From contig NZ_QLNP01000099.1 of assembly GCF_003261175.1 (NCBI RefSeq), positions 1 through 64,000 on the forward strand: a stretch of 64,000 nt of DNA, in the 5' to 3' direction. The DNA comes from Arthrobacter globiformis. Its GTDB lineage: Bacteria; Actinomycetota; Actinomycetes; Actinomycetales; Micrococcaceae. The position numbers were made by a program, and so were the translations under genes. Position 1 is the first letter of the stretch. The number at the start of each line of letters is the position of its first letter. Under the pieces are notes generated by a model, which made no database searches, was not told where the DNA came from, and saw only the letters and a list, made by a program, of their open reading frames with translations. Shown here piece after piece: positions 18,189 through 25,810 of the stretch.

Positions 18189-18257
18189 GCCGCAATCGGC
18201 CGTACTCTCGGGTTCCGCGACGGCAGCCAGCCCATAGCTGCAGCCCCGGAGGCGTTC
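18189..18257 (+). pseudogene. C-terminal remnant resembling the NAD(P)H-binding protein at 11426
   Basis: The short frame reading AAIGRTLGFRDGSQPIAAAP closely resembles the tail of the gene at 11426-12085 (AAIRRTIGFRDGSEPIAAAL). No other part of the gene is found here. The rest of 17633-18376 shows no supportable gene. It looks like the surviving end of a deleted paralogue. Confidence 0.45.
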
Positions 18258-18376
18258 TTAGCCCTTTCGAGGAGAGTGCGGATCCTGGCCAGCGGCGGGA
18301 GTACGAAGAGAACCTTAAGGTCCGGCCCCGGTCCAAGGGAGTGCCATCTTTAGAGTCGTGGGGCCATACTGGTTGA

Positions 18377-20308
18377 ATGATGGTCAGCGTCGGATCTGGG
18401 GCTGCGGGCGGGAAGCGGCCCGCGCCGGGCATGAGCCCGTTCCCTCCGATCGCAGACTACGCGTTTCTCTCCGACTGTGAGGCCAACTGCCTTATCGCCC
18501 CGAGCGGGCAGGTGGAGTGGATGTGCCTGCCGCGTCACGATTCACCGAGTGCGTTTTCCACCATGCTTGACCGGGCCGCGGGCGGTTTCAAGGTGGCTCC
18601 GCACGGCGTCCGGGAGCCCACTGCGCGACGCTATCTCCCCGGCAGTCTGATCCTGGAGACCACCTGGCAGACCAGGACGGGCTGGATGATCGTGAGGGAT
18701 GCCCTGGTGATGGGTCCGTGGCACCACACCGACGAGAGGGCCGGCCGGTACCGCCGGCCGCCGACGAACTACGAGGCCGAGCATTGCCTGCTGCGCACCG
18801 TCCGGTGCGTCAACGGTTCGGTTGAGCTCTCCGTGATGTGCGAGCCGGTCTTCGACTACGGCCGGCGCCGGGCACGGTGGGAGTTCTCCAGTCCCGGATA
18901 CGGAGAGGCCGTGACCGTCAGCGGCGATGAGGGGGATCCGGTGCTTCGTCTGACCACCGACCGACGGCTGGGCATCGAGGACTCCATCGCGATCATTCGC
19001 AGCCAGATGACCGAAGGCGACGAGGCGTTCATCGCGCTCTCCTGGACATCGCTGCCTCCACCGAGGACATGGGAGGAAGCCACCCGGAAGCAGTGGCAGA
19101 CCACCGAGTTCTGGCGGCAGTGGATCACGGTGGGGGAGTTCCCCGACCATCCGTGGCGGGAGGAGCTGCAACGCAGCGCGCTGACGTTGAAAGGCCTCAC
19201 CTATGCGCCGACCGGAGCGCTGATCGCCGCGCCCACCACGTCCCTGCCCGAGACGCCCGGGGGAGAGCGAAACTGGGACTACCGGTACACGTGGGTGCGA
19301 GACTCCACCTTCGCGCTGTGGGCCCTTTATACCCTCGGCCTGGACCGGGAGGCCGACGACTTCTTCTCCTTCATCCGCGACGTTGCCGCCGAGGACGACC
19401 TGCAGCTCATGTACGGCGTCGGCGGCGAAAGGGACCTGCCCGAGTCCATGGTTGAGGGACTCGCCGGCTACGACGGGGCGCGCCCGGTCCGCATCGGCAA
19501 CGCGGCGGTCCACCAGCGGCAGCTCGACGTCTGGGGCACGATGCTGGATTCCGTTTACCTTCACACCAAGTCCCGTGACCAGCTCCCCGAGCCGCTATGG
19601 CCCGTCCTGCTCCGCCAGGTCGAGCAGGCCGCCTCGCACTGGCGTGACACCGATCACGGCATCTGGGAGGTCCGTGGCGAACCGCAGCACTTCACGTCCT
19701 CCAAACTCATGTGCTGGGTGGCGCTGGATCGCGGCGCGCGGTTGGCGCGGCTGCACGGCGAGGCCGATTACGCCCGGAAATGGGACTCAATCGCGGAGGA
19801 GATCCGCGAGGATATTTGCGGTCACGGCCTCGACGATCGGGGAGTGTTTGTCCAGTCCTACGACACCACGAACCTCGATGCCTCGCTGCTCCTTGTCCCG
19901 CTCGTCCGGTTCCTGCCCGCCAATGATCCACGCGTGCGTGCCACGGTCTTGGCCATCGCCGATGAACTCACCCAGAACGGACTCGTCCTGCGCTACCGCC
20001 CCGAGCAGACCGACGACGGACTCACCGGTGCTGAGGGGACCTTCACCATGTGCTCGTTTTGGCTGGTCTCCGCCCTCGTCGAGATCGGAGAAGTGGCCCG
20101 CGCCAAAGCACTGTGCGAACGCCTGCTGTCCCACGCCAGTCCACTGGGGCTCTACGCCGAGGAGCTGGATCCGGTGAATGGCCGTCACCTCGGCAACTTT
20201 CCACAGGCGTTCACCCACTTGGCCCTCATTAACGCGCTCATGCACCTCATTCGCGCGGAAGAAACGGACCGTGCGAGGCAATTCTCCCCGGCTCACCGCA
20301 ACACGTAA
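18377..20308 (+). CDS. Glycoside hydrolase family 15 protein (trehalase/glucoamylase type)
   Basis: An inverting glycosidase of 643 residues. The N-terminal beta-sandwich begins FPPIADYAFLSDCEANCLIA, typical of actinobacterial trehalases and glucan hydrolases. The (alpha/alpha)6 barrel carries GGERNWDYRYTWVRDSTF, the proposed general acid region DHGIWEVRGEPQHFTSSKLM (near residue 430) and the general base region LYAEELDPVNGRHLGNFPQA (near 593). No signal peptide, so cytosolic. ATGATG at 18377 is used; ATG 18431, just before SPFPPIADY, is an alternative. Trehalose or maltooligosaccharide breakdown is most likely. Confidence 0.92.
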   Translation: MMVSVGSGAAGGKRPAPGMSPFPPIADYAFLSDCEANCLIAPSGQVEWMCLPRHDSPSAFSTMLDRAAGGFKVAPHGVREPTARRYLPGSLILETTWQTRTGWMIVRDALVMGPWHHTDERAGRYRRPPTNYEAEHCLLRTVRCVNGSVELSVMCEPVFDYGRRRARWEFSSPGYGEAVTVSGDEGDPVLRLTTDRRLGIEDSIAIIRSQMTEGDEAFIALSWTSLPPPRTWEEATRKQWQTTEFWRQWITVGEFPDHPWREELQRSALTLKGLTYAPTGALIAAPTTSLPETPGGERNWDYRYTWVRDSTFALWALYTLGLDREADDFFSFIRDVAAEDDLQLMYGVGGERDLPESMVEGLAGYDGARPVRIGNAAVHQRQLDVWGTMLDSVYLHTKSRDQLPEPLWPVLLRQVEQAASHWRDTDHGIWEVRGEPQHFTSSKLMCWVALDRGARLARLHGEADYARKWDSIAEEIREDICGHGLDDRGVFVQSYDTTNLDASLLLVPLVRFLPANDPRVRATVLAIADELTQNGLVLRYRPEQTDDGLTGAEGTFTMCSFWLVSALVEIGEVARAKALCERLLSHASPLGLYAEELDPVNGRHLGNFPQAFTHLALINALMHLIRAEETDRARQFSPAHRNT

Positions 20309-20599
20309 CCAAGTGCAGGTCGGGGTGGCAGCCGCAAGGTAATGCCATGCCTGTTTCAGTACAGAATGTTTGTCTGCCTCGGCTTGGAGGTCGTATGGGG
20401 CTTTTTCGCCAACTGGTCGGCGCCCAAGGAGTTGGCACTACGGAAGAAACGGCGGGATCATGGGAATTAGCGTCGGGCGATTCCCGCAGTAGCACCAGGT
20501 CCCACATCAGCAGCGCGCGTATTTGAGTAAGGTGTGGGGGTCCACGGGACCTGGGATGCTGGTCTACGTCCGCTACACATCACCCACCCCGTGCCGCAG

Positions 20600-21229
20600 T
20601 CAACTGGACTGGCCGAGGCTGACGACAAGGTTGATCGCCACTGCGACCACGAAGGTGGCGAAGAAGTAGGAGAGCAAAGCGTGCCCCAGGGCGATCCTGC
20701 GGGAGGGAGTGGATGACTCGTTCACATTGCTCGCGTTGTATGCCATGCCGATAGAGAATGCCGCGTAGGCGAAGTCGCTGTACGACGGGTCCTCATCCTG
20801 GTTGAAGCGGAAGCGATGGCGGTCGTCGTGGTAGTACATCCGAGCGTACTTGAACGCGTAGACAGTGTTCACGAGAGCCCACGCGAGCACCACGCCGAGA
20901 GCCGCCAGGATCGCCGCGGCCACACCGATGGGGTCCTTCTGCTGGCTGCGGATCAATGCAAAGACGACCGCCACGAGACTGGCAAATGTCGCGCCTGTGA
21001 TGAGGGAGTCAACGAGCCGTCGAGATCGACCTTCTTGGCGGGCTAGTTCACCCGTGGCCTCCGGACCAGCGGGCCACGCCTTAGTCCATGCCCAGATCAG
21101 GAAGACGCAGCCGGCGACAGACCACCCGATCAAGGGCGCGAGTTCGGGAGCACCGAGCAACGCCGGAACGAATGCGATAACGAGACCGATGATGGCCGAG
21201 ACTAGAGCCTTGCGATCAATATGCGACAT
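20600..21229 (-). CDS. DUF1345 family membrane protein
   Basis: A 209-residue protein with about five hydrophobic helices (ALVSAIIGLVIAFVPALL, FLIWAWT, LITGATFASLVAVVFALI, AAILAALGVVLAWALVNTVY, LLSYFFATFVVAVAINLVV). The family hallmark YSDFAYAAFSIGMAYNASNV is present. The ATG at 21229 has GGAGGG eleven bases upstream; a longer frame is open to 21484 but has no family support. Function unknown; the family resembles ion-channel-like small membrane proteins. The 290 bases between it and the GH15 gene hold nothing supportable. Confidence 0.82.
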   Translation of the reverse strand: MSHIDRKALVSAIIGLVIAFVPALLGAPELAPLIGWSVAGCVFLIWAWTKAWPAGPEATGELARQEGRSRRLVDSLITGATFASLVAVVFALIRSQQKDPIGVAAAILAALGVVLAWALVNTVYAFKYARMYYHDDRHRFRFNQDEDPSYSDFAYAAFSIGMAYNASNVNESSTPSRRIALGHALLSYFFATFVVAVAINLVVSLGQSS

Positions 21230-21664
21230 TGAAGTAGTTGCCCTCCAGTCTCGATTGAACGTGAAGGGTCCGATGGCCCACCGTCGGACTTCGTTGCGGC
21301 CGGCGTTACCGTTCGCCTGAAGAAGTTTTTCAAACCCAATGTTCTGTCCCTTCCGGAAAGAGGAAGTATGAATTTCGTTGCCGTGCCGCCGGCCTCCATA
21401 GGGCAGCGAAGTCAGGATGTCGCGGGGCCGCTCCCTGGTGAGCACATCGTACCCGGCCCGATGTTTAGCCCGCACATGGTGCACATATGCGCTGTCGAAG
21501 AATTCATCCGTCCCCGATTCTGGTGTTCCCGGGGCGAGTCTACGCGGGTCATTAGCCGTGAGTCAGCTATATCCTCGGTGGCGTGGGAACTATAGGATCT
21601 TGGCCGTTCTTGCTCTGCGCTTGGAAAGTCCCGCGGCGGTGTCAACCCGGAGAGTAAGGGCGCC
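21230..21664. other. Gene-free stretch before the NAD salvage operon
   Basis: About 430 bases without a supportable gene. It must contain the DUF1345 promoter on the minus strand. The right end leads into the NrtR operator region. Confidence 0.45.
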
Positions 21665-21720
21665 TTGTTGTCAAGGTGATAATAAGGGTGTTACTGTACT
21701 TGTTGTCAGCTTGATAATAA
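21665..21720. promoter_or_regulatory. Two tandem NrtR-type operators upstream of pnuC
   Basis: Two palindromes share identical arms: TTGTTGTCA-N3-TGATAATAA at 21665-21685 (N3 = AGG) and at 21700-21720 (N3 = GCT), exactly 35 bases apart. They lie 14 bases before pnuC, and the operon's third gene encodes an NrtR-type regulator. A possible promoter (TTGTCA, 17 bases, TACTGT) starts inside the first palindrome, so occupancy would block transcription. Assignment to NrtR is inference from context. Confidence 0.65.
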
Positions 21721-21734
21721 CGAATGGAATCCCG

Positions 21735-22403
21735 ATGAACGCCTTGCTCGACTGGATGAACTCCGCAGCGATCCCCAATCTTTTCGGCAATCCGGTGAGC
21801 TGGATCGAGATCATCGGCTTCGTCACCGGCGCGGCCTGCGTCTACGGCGTCGCACGTCAAAAGCTTTGGAACTGGCCGGTCGGGATCCTGAACAATTTGG
21901 CGTTTGTCATCCTGTTCCTGGGAGCCGGACTCTACGGGGAAACGGTCCTGCAGGTCATCTTCGCCGCCGTTGCCGTCTACGGCTGGTTCAACTGGATCCG
22001 CGGCTGCGCCGACACCGAGGGCAGGAACGACCTTCCCATCCGTGACGCCTCCCGCAACGAGATTCTCCTCGCCCTCGGCGCTACCGTCGTTGGGACCGCC
22101 GCCGTCGCCATGATCCTCACGCACGGAACCGACTCCCAAGTGCCGTGGCCCGACGCCTTCGTCTTGACAGCCTCCCTTGTCGCCACCTACGCGCAGGCCA
22201 AGAAGATCTTCCAGCACTGGCACGTCTGGATCCTCATCGATATCGTTTCCATCCCGCTGTACTTCAGTCGCACACTGACACTCACCGCCGTCCTCTATGT
22301 CGGATTCCTCGCCCTGTGTGTCTATGGCCTCATCGACTGGAAGCGCACCCGCCGCCTCCAGGCGCCGGCCAGCACTCCCGAAACCGTCACCGCAGGAGCC
22401 TGA
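21735..22403 (+). CDS. pnuC: Nicotinamide riboside transporter PnuC
   Basis: A membrane transporter of 222 residues with about seven helices that takes up nicotinamide riboside by facilitated diffusion. The substrate-site signature is seen as QKLWNWPVGILNN (near residue 45), followed by GLYGETVLQVIFAAVAVYGW and WPDAFVLTASLVATYAQAKK. It is first in a tight operon: nadR starts one base after its stop and phosphorylates the imported riboside. Expression is probably repressed by NrtR via the two palindromes just upstream. Confidence 0.92.
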   Translation: MNALLDWMNSAAIPNLFGNPVSWIEIIGFVTGAACVYGVARQKLWNWPVGILNNLAFVILFLGAGLYGETVLQVIFAAVAVYGWFNWIRGCADTEGRNDLPIRDASRNEILLALGATVVGTAAVAMILTHGTDSQVPWPDAFVLTASLVATYAQAKKIFQHWHVWILIDIVSIPLYFSRTLTLTAVLYVGFLALCVYGLIDWKRTRRLQAPASTPETVTAGA

Positions 22404-22404
22404 C

Positions 22405-23514
22405 ATGTACAAGAACTCCATGGTCATCGGCAAGTTCTACCCGCCCCACGCCGGCCACGCCCATCTCATCGCCGCGGCAGCCGCACAATCCGAGAACGTC
22501 TCGGTCCTCGTTCAAGGCAACCGCTTCGAATCTGTCACGGTTGCCGACCGGACCAGGTGGCTGTCGGTAGAGTTTGCGGACACTCCCGGAGTGCAGGTCA
22601 TCGCAATGCGCAACGACTGCCCCGAGGACTACCACTCGGAGGAGATCTGGAAGGCGCAGAACGAACTGATGCGCCTCGCACTGAAGTCCAGCGGCGTCAC
22701 CTCCATCGACGCGGTCTTCAGCTCTGAGGAATACGGAGTCCAGCTGGCGGAGGCGTTCGGTGCCGAGCACGTCCTTGTGGACCTGTCCCGAACCACCTAC
22801 CCGATCGGCGGGACACTGTGCCGTGAAGACCTCGGAGTCGCCTGGCCCTACATCATTGGCCCGGCCCGGCAGGAACTGGCCACACGAATCATCGTCGTCG
22901 GCGCTGAATCCACCGGCACCACCACCTTGGCCCGGGCACTTAGCGAGCACTACCGGCCCCGGTTCCCCCGGCTCGTGGATGTGTCCGAATACGGCCGCGA
23001 GTACACGTACGAAAAGTTTGACGCCCTGCGCGCCGAAAGAGCGGACGCGGTACTCGACGAGATGGTGTGGACCGAACAGGACTTCGGCCGCATCGGTGCA
23101 CGGCAGAACCAGATGGAAAACGACGCCGCCGACGTCTGCCCGTTGGTCATCGCCGACACCGACTCCCTGGCCACCACCCTTTGGGAGAGGTTTTACATCG
23201 GCGAACACAGCTACGGCTCCTACCATGCGGCCGAACAGCTGCCCCACCGGGACCTGTACCTGATCACCGATCATGAAGGAGTGGACTTCGAAGACGACGG
23301 ATGGCGTGAAGGGGAACACCGCCGGGCCGAAATGACCGAATGGTTCAAGGAGACTCTGACCGAGAAAGGGCACTCCTGGATCCTGGTCACCGGCGACCAC
23401 CACCGGCGCATGCAGACCGCGGTCGAGATCATCGACCTTATCCTCGCCCAGCGGAGCGGTTTCACCTCCCCGCCCTGGGCCACGCGCACCGTCCTGGACG
23501 GAGCCGAGGCATGA
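22405..23514 (+). CDS. nadR: NadR-type NMN adenylyltransferase / ribosylnicotinamide kinase
   Basis: A bifunctional NAD salvage enzyme of 369 residues. The N-terminal nucleotidyltransferase has VIGKFYPPHAGHAHLI, the (H/T)xGH signature. The C-terminal kinase has a P-loop, VVGAESTGTTTLARAL (near residue 165), and downstream DVSEYGREYT and VIADTDSLAT. It converts riboside to NMN and NMN to NAD. No N-terminal DNA-binding domain is present, unlike enterobacterial NadR. GGAG lies upstream of the ATG. Its stop overlaps nrtR (ATGA), so the genes are coupled. Confidence 0.92.
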   Translation: MYKNSMVIGKFYPPHAGHAHLIAAAAAQSENVSVLVQGNRFESVTVADRTRWLSVEFADTPGVQVIAMRNDCPEDYHSEEIWKAQNELMRLALKSSGVTSIDAVFSSEEYGVQLAEAFGAEHVLVDLSRTTYPIGGTLCREDLGVAWPYIIGPARQELATRIIVVGAESTGTTTLARALSEHYRPRFPRLVDVSEYGREYTYEKFDALRAERADAVLDEMVWTEQDFGRIGARQNQMENDAADVCPLVIADTDSLATTLWERFYIGEHSYGSYHAAEQLPHRDLYLITDHEGVDFEDDGWREGEHRRAEMTEWFKETLTEKGHSWILVTGDHHRRMQTAVEIIDLILAQRSGFTSPPWATRTVLDGAEA

Positions 23515-24257
23515 ACCGCGAACCGAGAGACGAGAAGGAGTTCCTCGACGCCTATGATTCCAAGGCCTATCCCTCGATCGCACTGACCGCGGACTTAGTC
23601 GTCTTCGCCGTGGCCGGGGGAGTGCTGCACGCTGCCATGGTCCGCCGCGGCGGCCACCCCTTCAAAAATGCGCTGGCCCTGCCCGGCGGCTTCGTCGGCC
23701 CTCACGAGTCGGCAGAGCAGGCCGCCTACCGGGAGCTCGCCGAGGAAACGGGCCTGGACCTGGGGCGCTTGCCGGTTCACGTCGAACAGCTGGCCACGTA
23801 CAGCAACCCGGACCGGGATCCGCGGATGAGGGTGGTCTCCGTAGCCCACCTGGCCCTGCTGGCCACGGACGGCCAGACCCTACCTAATATCTCGGCCAGC
23901 ACGGACGCCGCGGCCGCCGCATGGCACCCTGTTCATGGTGTTCTCCACGGCACTGAGCTGGCCTTCGACCACACCACCATCCTGACTAACGGACTGGACC
24001 GGCTGGCCGGGAAAATGGAGTACACGACCGTTGCTGCCCGCATGTTGCCCGAAGAGTTCACCATGACGCAGCTTCGCACCGTGTATGAGGCGGTCTGGAA
24101 CACCACACTCGCCGCCGGAAACTTCACCCGGAAGATGCTGCCCCAGCTCGAAGACACCGGCCGGAAATCCAAGGCTTCGATCGGGGCACCCGCGGCGCTG
24201 TTCACCGCCACCGACCGGCATATTCATCCGCCCTTGGCGAAGCCGGCCAGCAAGTAG
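23511..24257 (+). CDS. nrtR: NrtR-type regulator: Nudix domain plus winged helix
   Basis: A 248-residue protein with an N-terminal Nudix domain (LPGGFVGPHESAEQAAYREL then AEETGLDL) and a C-terminal winged-helix segment (GKMEYTTVAARMLPEEFTMT, LRTVYEAVWNTTLAAGNFTR, KMLPQLEDTGR). This is the layout of NrtR repressors, which sense ADP-ribose and control NAD synthesis or salvage genes. The Nudix box fits GX5EX7REXXEEXG fully, so hydrolase activity may be retained. Lying last in the pnuC-nadR operon, it probably autoregulates through the upstream palindromes. Confidence 0.88.
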   Translation: MNREPRDEKEFLDAYDSKAYPSIALTADLVVFAVAGGVLHAAMVRRGGHPFKNALALPGGFVGPHESAEQAAYRELAEETGLDLGRLPVHVEQLATYSNPDRDPRMRVVSVAHLALLATDGQTLPNISASTDAAAAAWHPVHGVLHGTELAFDHTTILTNGLDRLAGKMEYTTVAARMLPEEFTMTQLRTVYEAVWNTTLAAGNFTRKMLPQLEDTGRKSKASIGAPAALFTATDRHIHPPLAKPASK

Positions 24258-24651
24258 GGCAGCTGGCGCAGGTTTCTCGGATTTACGGAGGAAGCAGAAC
24301 GTGGGAGTCGGTGCCTGGGGGCCTGCTGTAATCGTCCGCCGGGTCCGGATGCAAGGGGGGAATGCGTTCCGGACCCGGCGATCTGCAGCTCAGGTTCGCG
24401 GCTACCTGTGCTGCAGTGACAAGACCTAGTGTGTACCCGGCACGTTGCGAAATGTGTGGAGCACCTGAGAGCCGGCGCGCACTTTAACCCCCCATTTGAG
24501 GGGGCCTGGCGTGCCTTCCAAGGTTTCCCCAAGCTGCAGTGACCGGTTCCGACCATAACGATGGGGCCCGCCGGCCGCGGACGGATCCGCACGTCGTCCG
24601 CATTGTCCTGGCCATGCTGCTGATGAGAGGCCGCAGGATTTGTCGCCGGCC
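24258..24651. other. Gene-free stretch with a small hairpin
   Basis: No gene is seen in these 394 bases. CCCCC-ATTTGA-GGGGG at 24489-24504 forms a short GC hairpin flanked by partly complementary CGCGC/GCGTG. It may end transcription from the convergent nrtR operon or the lipoprotein gene, but it has no T-tract. Confidence 0.35.
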
Positions 24652-25230
24652 TTAGGCCCCGGGGAACCTTGACCGGACGTCACCACCGGGGCAACGGTCC
24701 GCCTCCGTATCGTCAACGGTCACCTTCGCTGACCACTCAAACTTGTCCCCGAGACCCTCCAGCTTGGCGAGAGGGTACCGGACGCTGACCTGCTTGTCTG
24801 CGGCCACAGCTCCGGTGGTGATGTTTTCCCGCTTGCCGCTCCCAGCCTCGGTCACGAAGTTGGCGGTCTCTTTGCCGTCTTGGAACTCCACTCCTAGCTG
24901 GTATTCCTTGCTGCCGTCCGCGCTCCACGCCCTCACGGCATACAAAACGGTCCCGGTGGTCGGAACGTTCGTCACCGTGTTGAACGTGGCCAACATCTCC
25001 GTGCCGTCGCTGAACAGCCGAGCCTTGGCGAGGTCAACAGCCTTCGACTCTGAGTCGCCCGCCCTGTCCTCGCAGATCGACTCGCCGCCTACGGCCTTGC
25101 TCACAGCGCTAGGTTCAATGGCTGGCGTCGTTGCGGCCGACGGTTCCGGACTGGATTGCGTGCTGGGACTGGATCCGCATCCCGTGAGTGCGAGCACTGC
25201 GACGGCCAAAATCCCGCAAGATTTCCTCAT
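24652..25230 (-). CDS. Lipoprotein of unknown function
   Basis: A 192-residue secreted lipoprotein. MRKSCGILAVAVLALTGCGS is a signal peptide with lipobox LTGC. A Ser/Thr/Pro-rich tether follows (SSPSTQSSPEPSAATTP), then a beta-rich domain with GTVLYAVRAWSADGSKEYQL and KFEWSAKVTVDDTEADRCPG. Two further Cys (in ESICEDR and DRCPGG) could form a disulfide. No family recognised; probably displayed on the outer face of the membrane. Confidence 0.82.
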   Translation of the reverse strand: MRKSCGILAVAVLALTGCGSSPSTQSSPEPSAATTPAIEPSAVSKAVGGESICEDRAGDSESKAVDLAKARLFSDGTEMLATFNTVTNVPTTGTVLYAVRAWSADGSKEYQLGVEFQDGKETANFVTEAGSGKRENITTGAVAADKQVSVRYPLAKLEGLGDKFEWSAKVTVDDTEADRCPGGDVRSRFPGA

Positions 25231-25390
25231 GCGCCTATCTAACCACGCGGCAGCGCGACGACGAATAGCTTCTGGGACAGCGGATTAAGTTGCCTTGGAA
25301 CGCGTTCTGAGCCTGCGCAAACGCGTAGCCGTAGAGGCCGAAAAACAGGTAACTGCCACTGCTGCTCTATTTTCTGAGGGGGTGTTAACT

Positions 25391-25459
25391 ATGAGGCGGG
25401 CGGATAACAGTGTTGAAGCCCTCCGGACGGTCTGCCGGCGTCCGTCCGGGTCAGGCTAG
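25391..25459 (+). CDS. Possible 22-residue peptide ORF
   Basis: ATG at 25391 is preceded by GAGGGGG at a normal spacing of eight bases. It encodes MRRADNSVEALRTVCRRPSG and two more residues, with the TAG running directly into an 11-bp hairpin. A ribosome site followed by a tiny frame and a hairpin is suggestive of a leader or small-protein unit, but no downstream gene is obviously controlled. Equally it may be chance. Confidence 0.25.
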   Translation: MRRADNSVEALRTVCRRPSGSG

Positions 25460-25499
25460 CCGGGCTTGGTGCACTCCCCCAGCAGGTGCCAAGCCCGGC
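25459..25499. terminator. Hairpin, possible terminator
   Basis: GCCGGGCTTGG (25459-25469) and CCAAGCCCGGC (25489-25499) are perfect complements around a 19-base loop. There is no T-run. It lies between the lipoprotein gene's promoter side and the small gene at 25641. Confidence 0.5.
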
Positions 25500-25640
25500 G
25501 ACACCTCAGTGTTCCAGTGGTGTGACCTGCCAAGGCCGAAGCCTCCTCGCGACAAGACCTTCGCCTATCTTGCCTGAAACTTTCGCCGATCTTGCCCCAC
25601 CGGAGTGAGCATTAATTCGAGCCTAAGGGGGTGAACATCA

Positions 25641-25772
25641 ATGGGTGACGACAAAGAGGTGCTGGACTGGCTGTCTCCCCGCAAGCAGCGGGAAATCGAC
25701 AACCAGGCCGCGTTCCTGCGCTACCTGCTCGAGCGTGAAGACGCTGCCGCTGCAGGGGGCGAGAAGTCTTAG
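25641..25772 (+). CDS. Small acidic protein, 43 residues
   Basis: ATG at 25641 follows GGGGG nine bases upstream. The product (MGDDKEVLDWLSPRKQREID, then NQAAFLRYLLEREDAAAAGG and three more residues) is charged and probably helical, with strong GC in third positions. It ends 38 bases before the convergent hydrolase gene. Small size and codon bias support a real gene; function unknown. Confidence 0.45.
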   Translation: MGDDKEVLDWLSPRKQREIDNQAAFLRYLLEREDAAAAGGEKS

Positions 25773-25810
25773 GGCAGTTGCGGGACGGTGCGAGGACTGT
25801 AGCGGCAGCC

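Noticed and set aside
20834-21484. N-terminal extension of the DUF1345 frame up to 21484
   Set aside because: The extra 85 residues lack family similarity, and the ATG at 21229 fits the start of the first helix.
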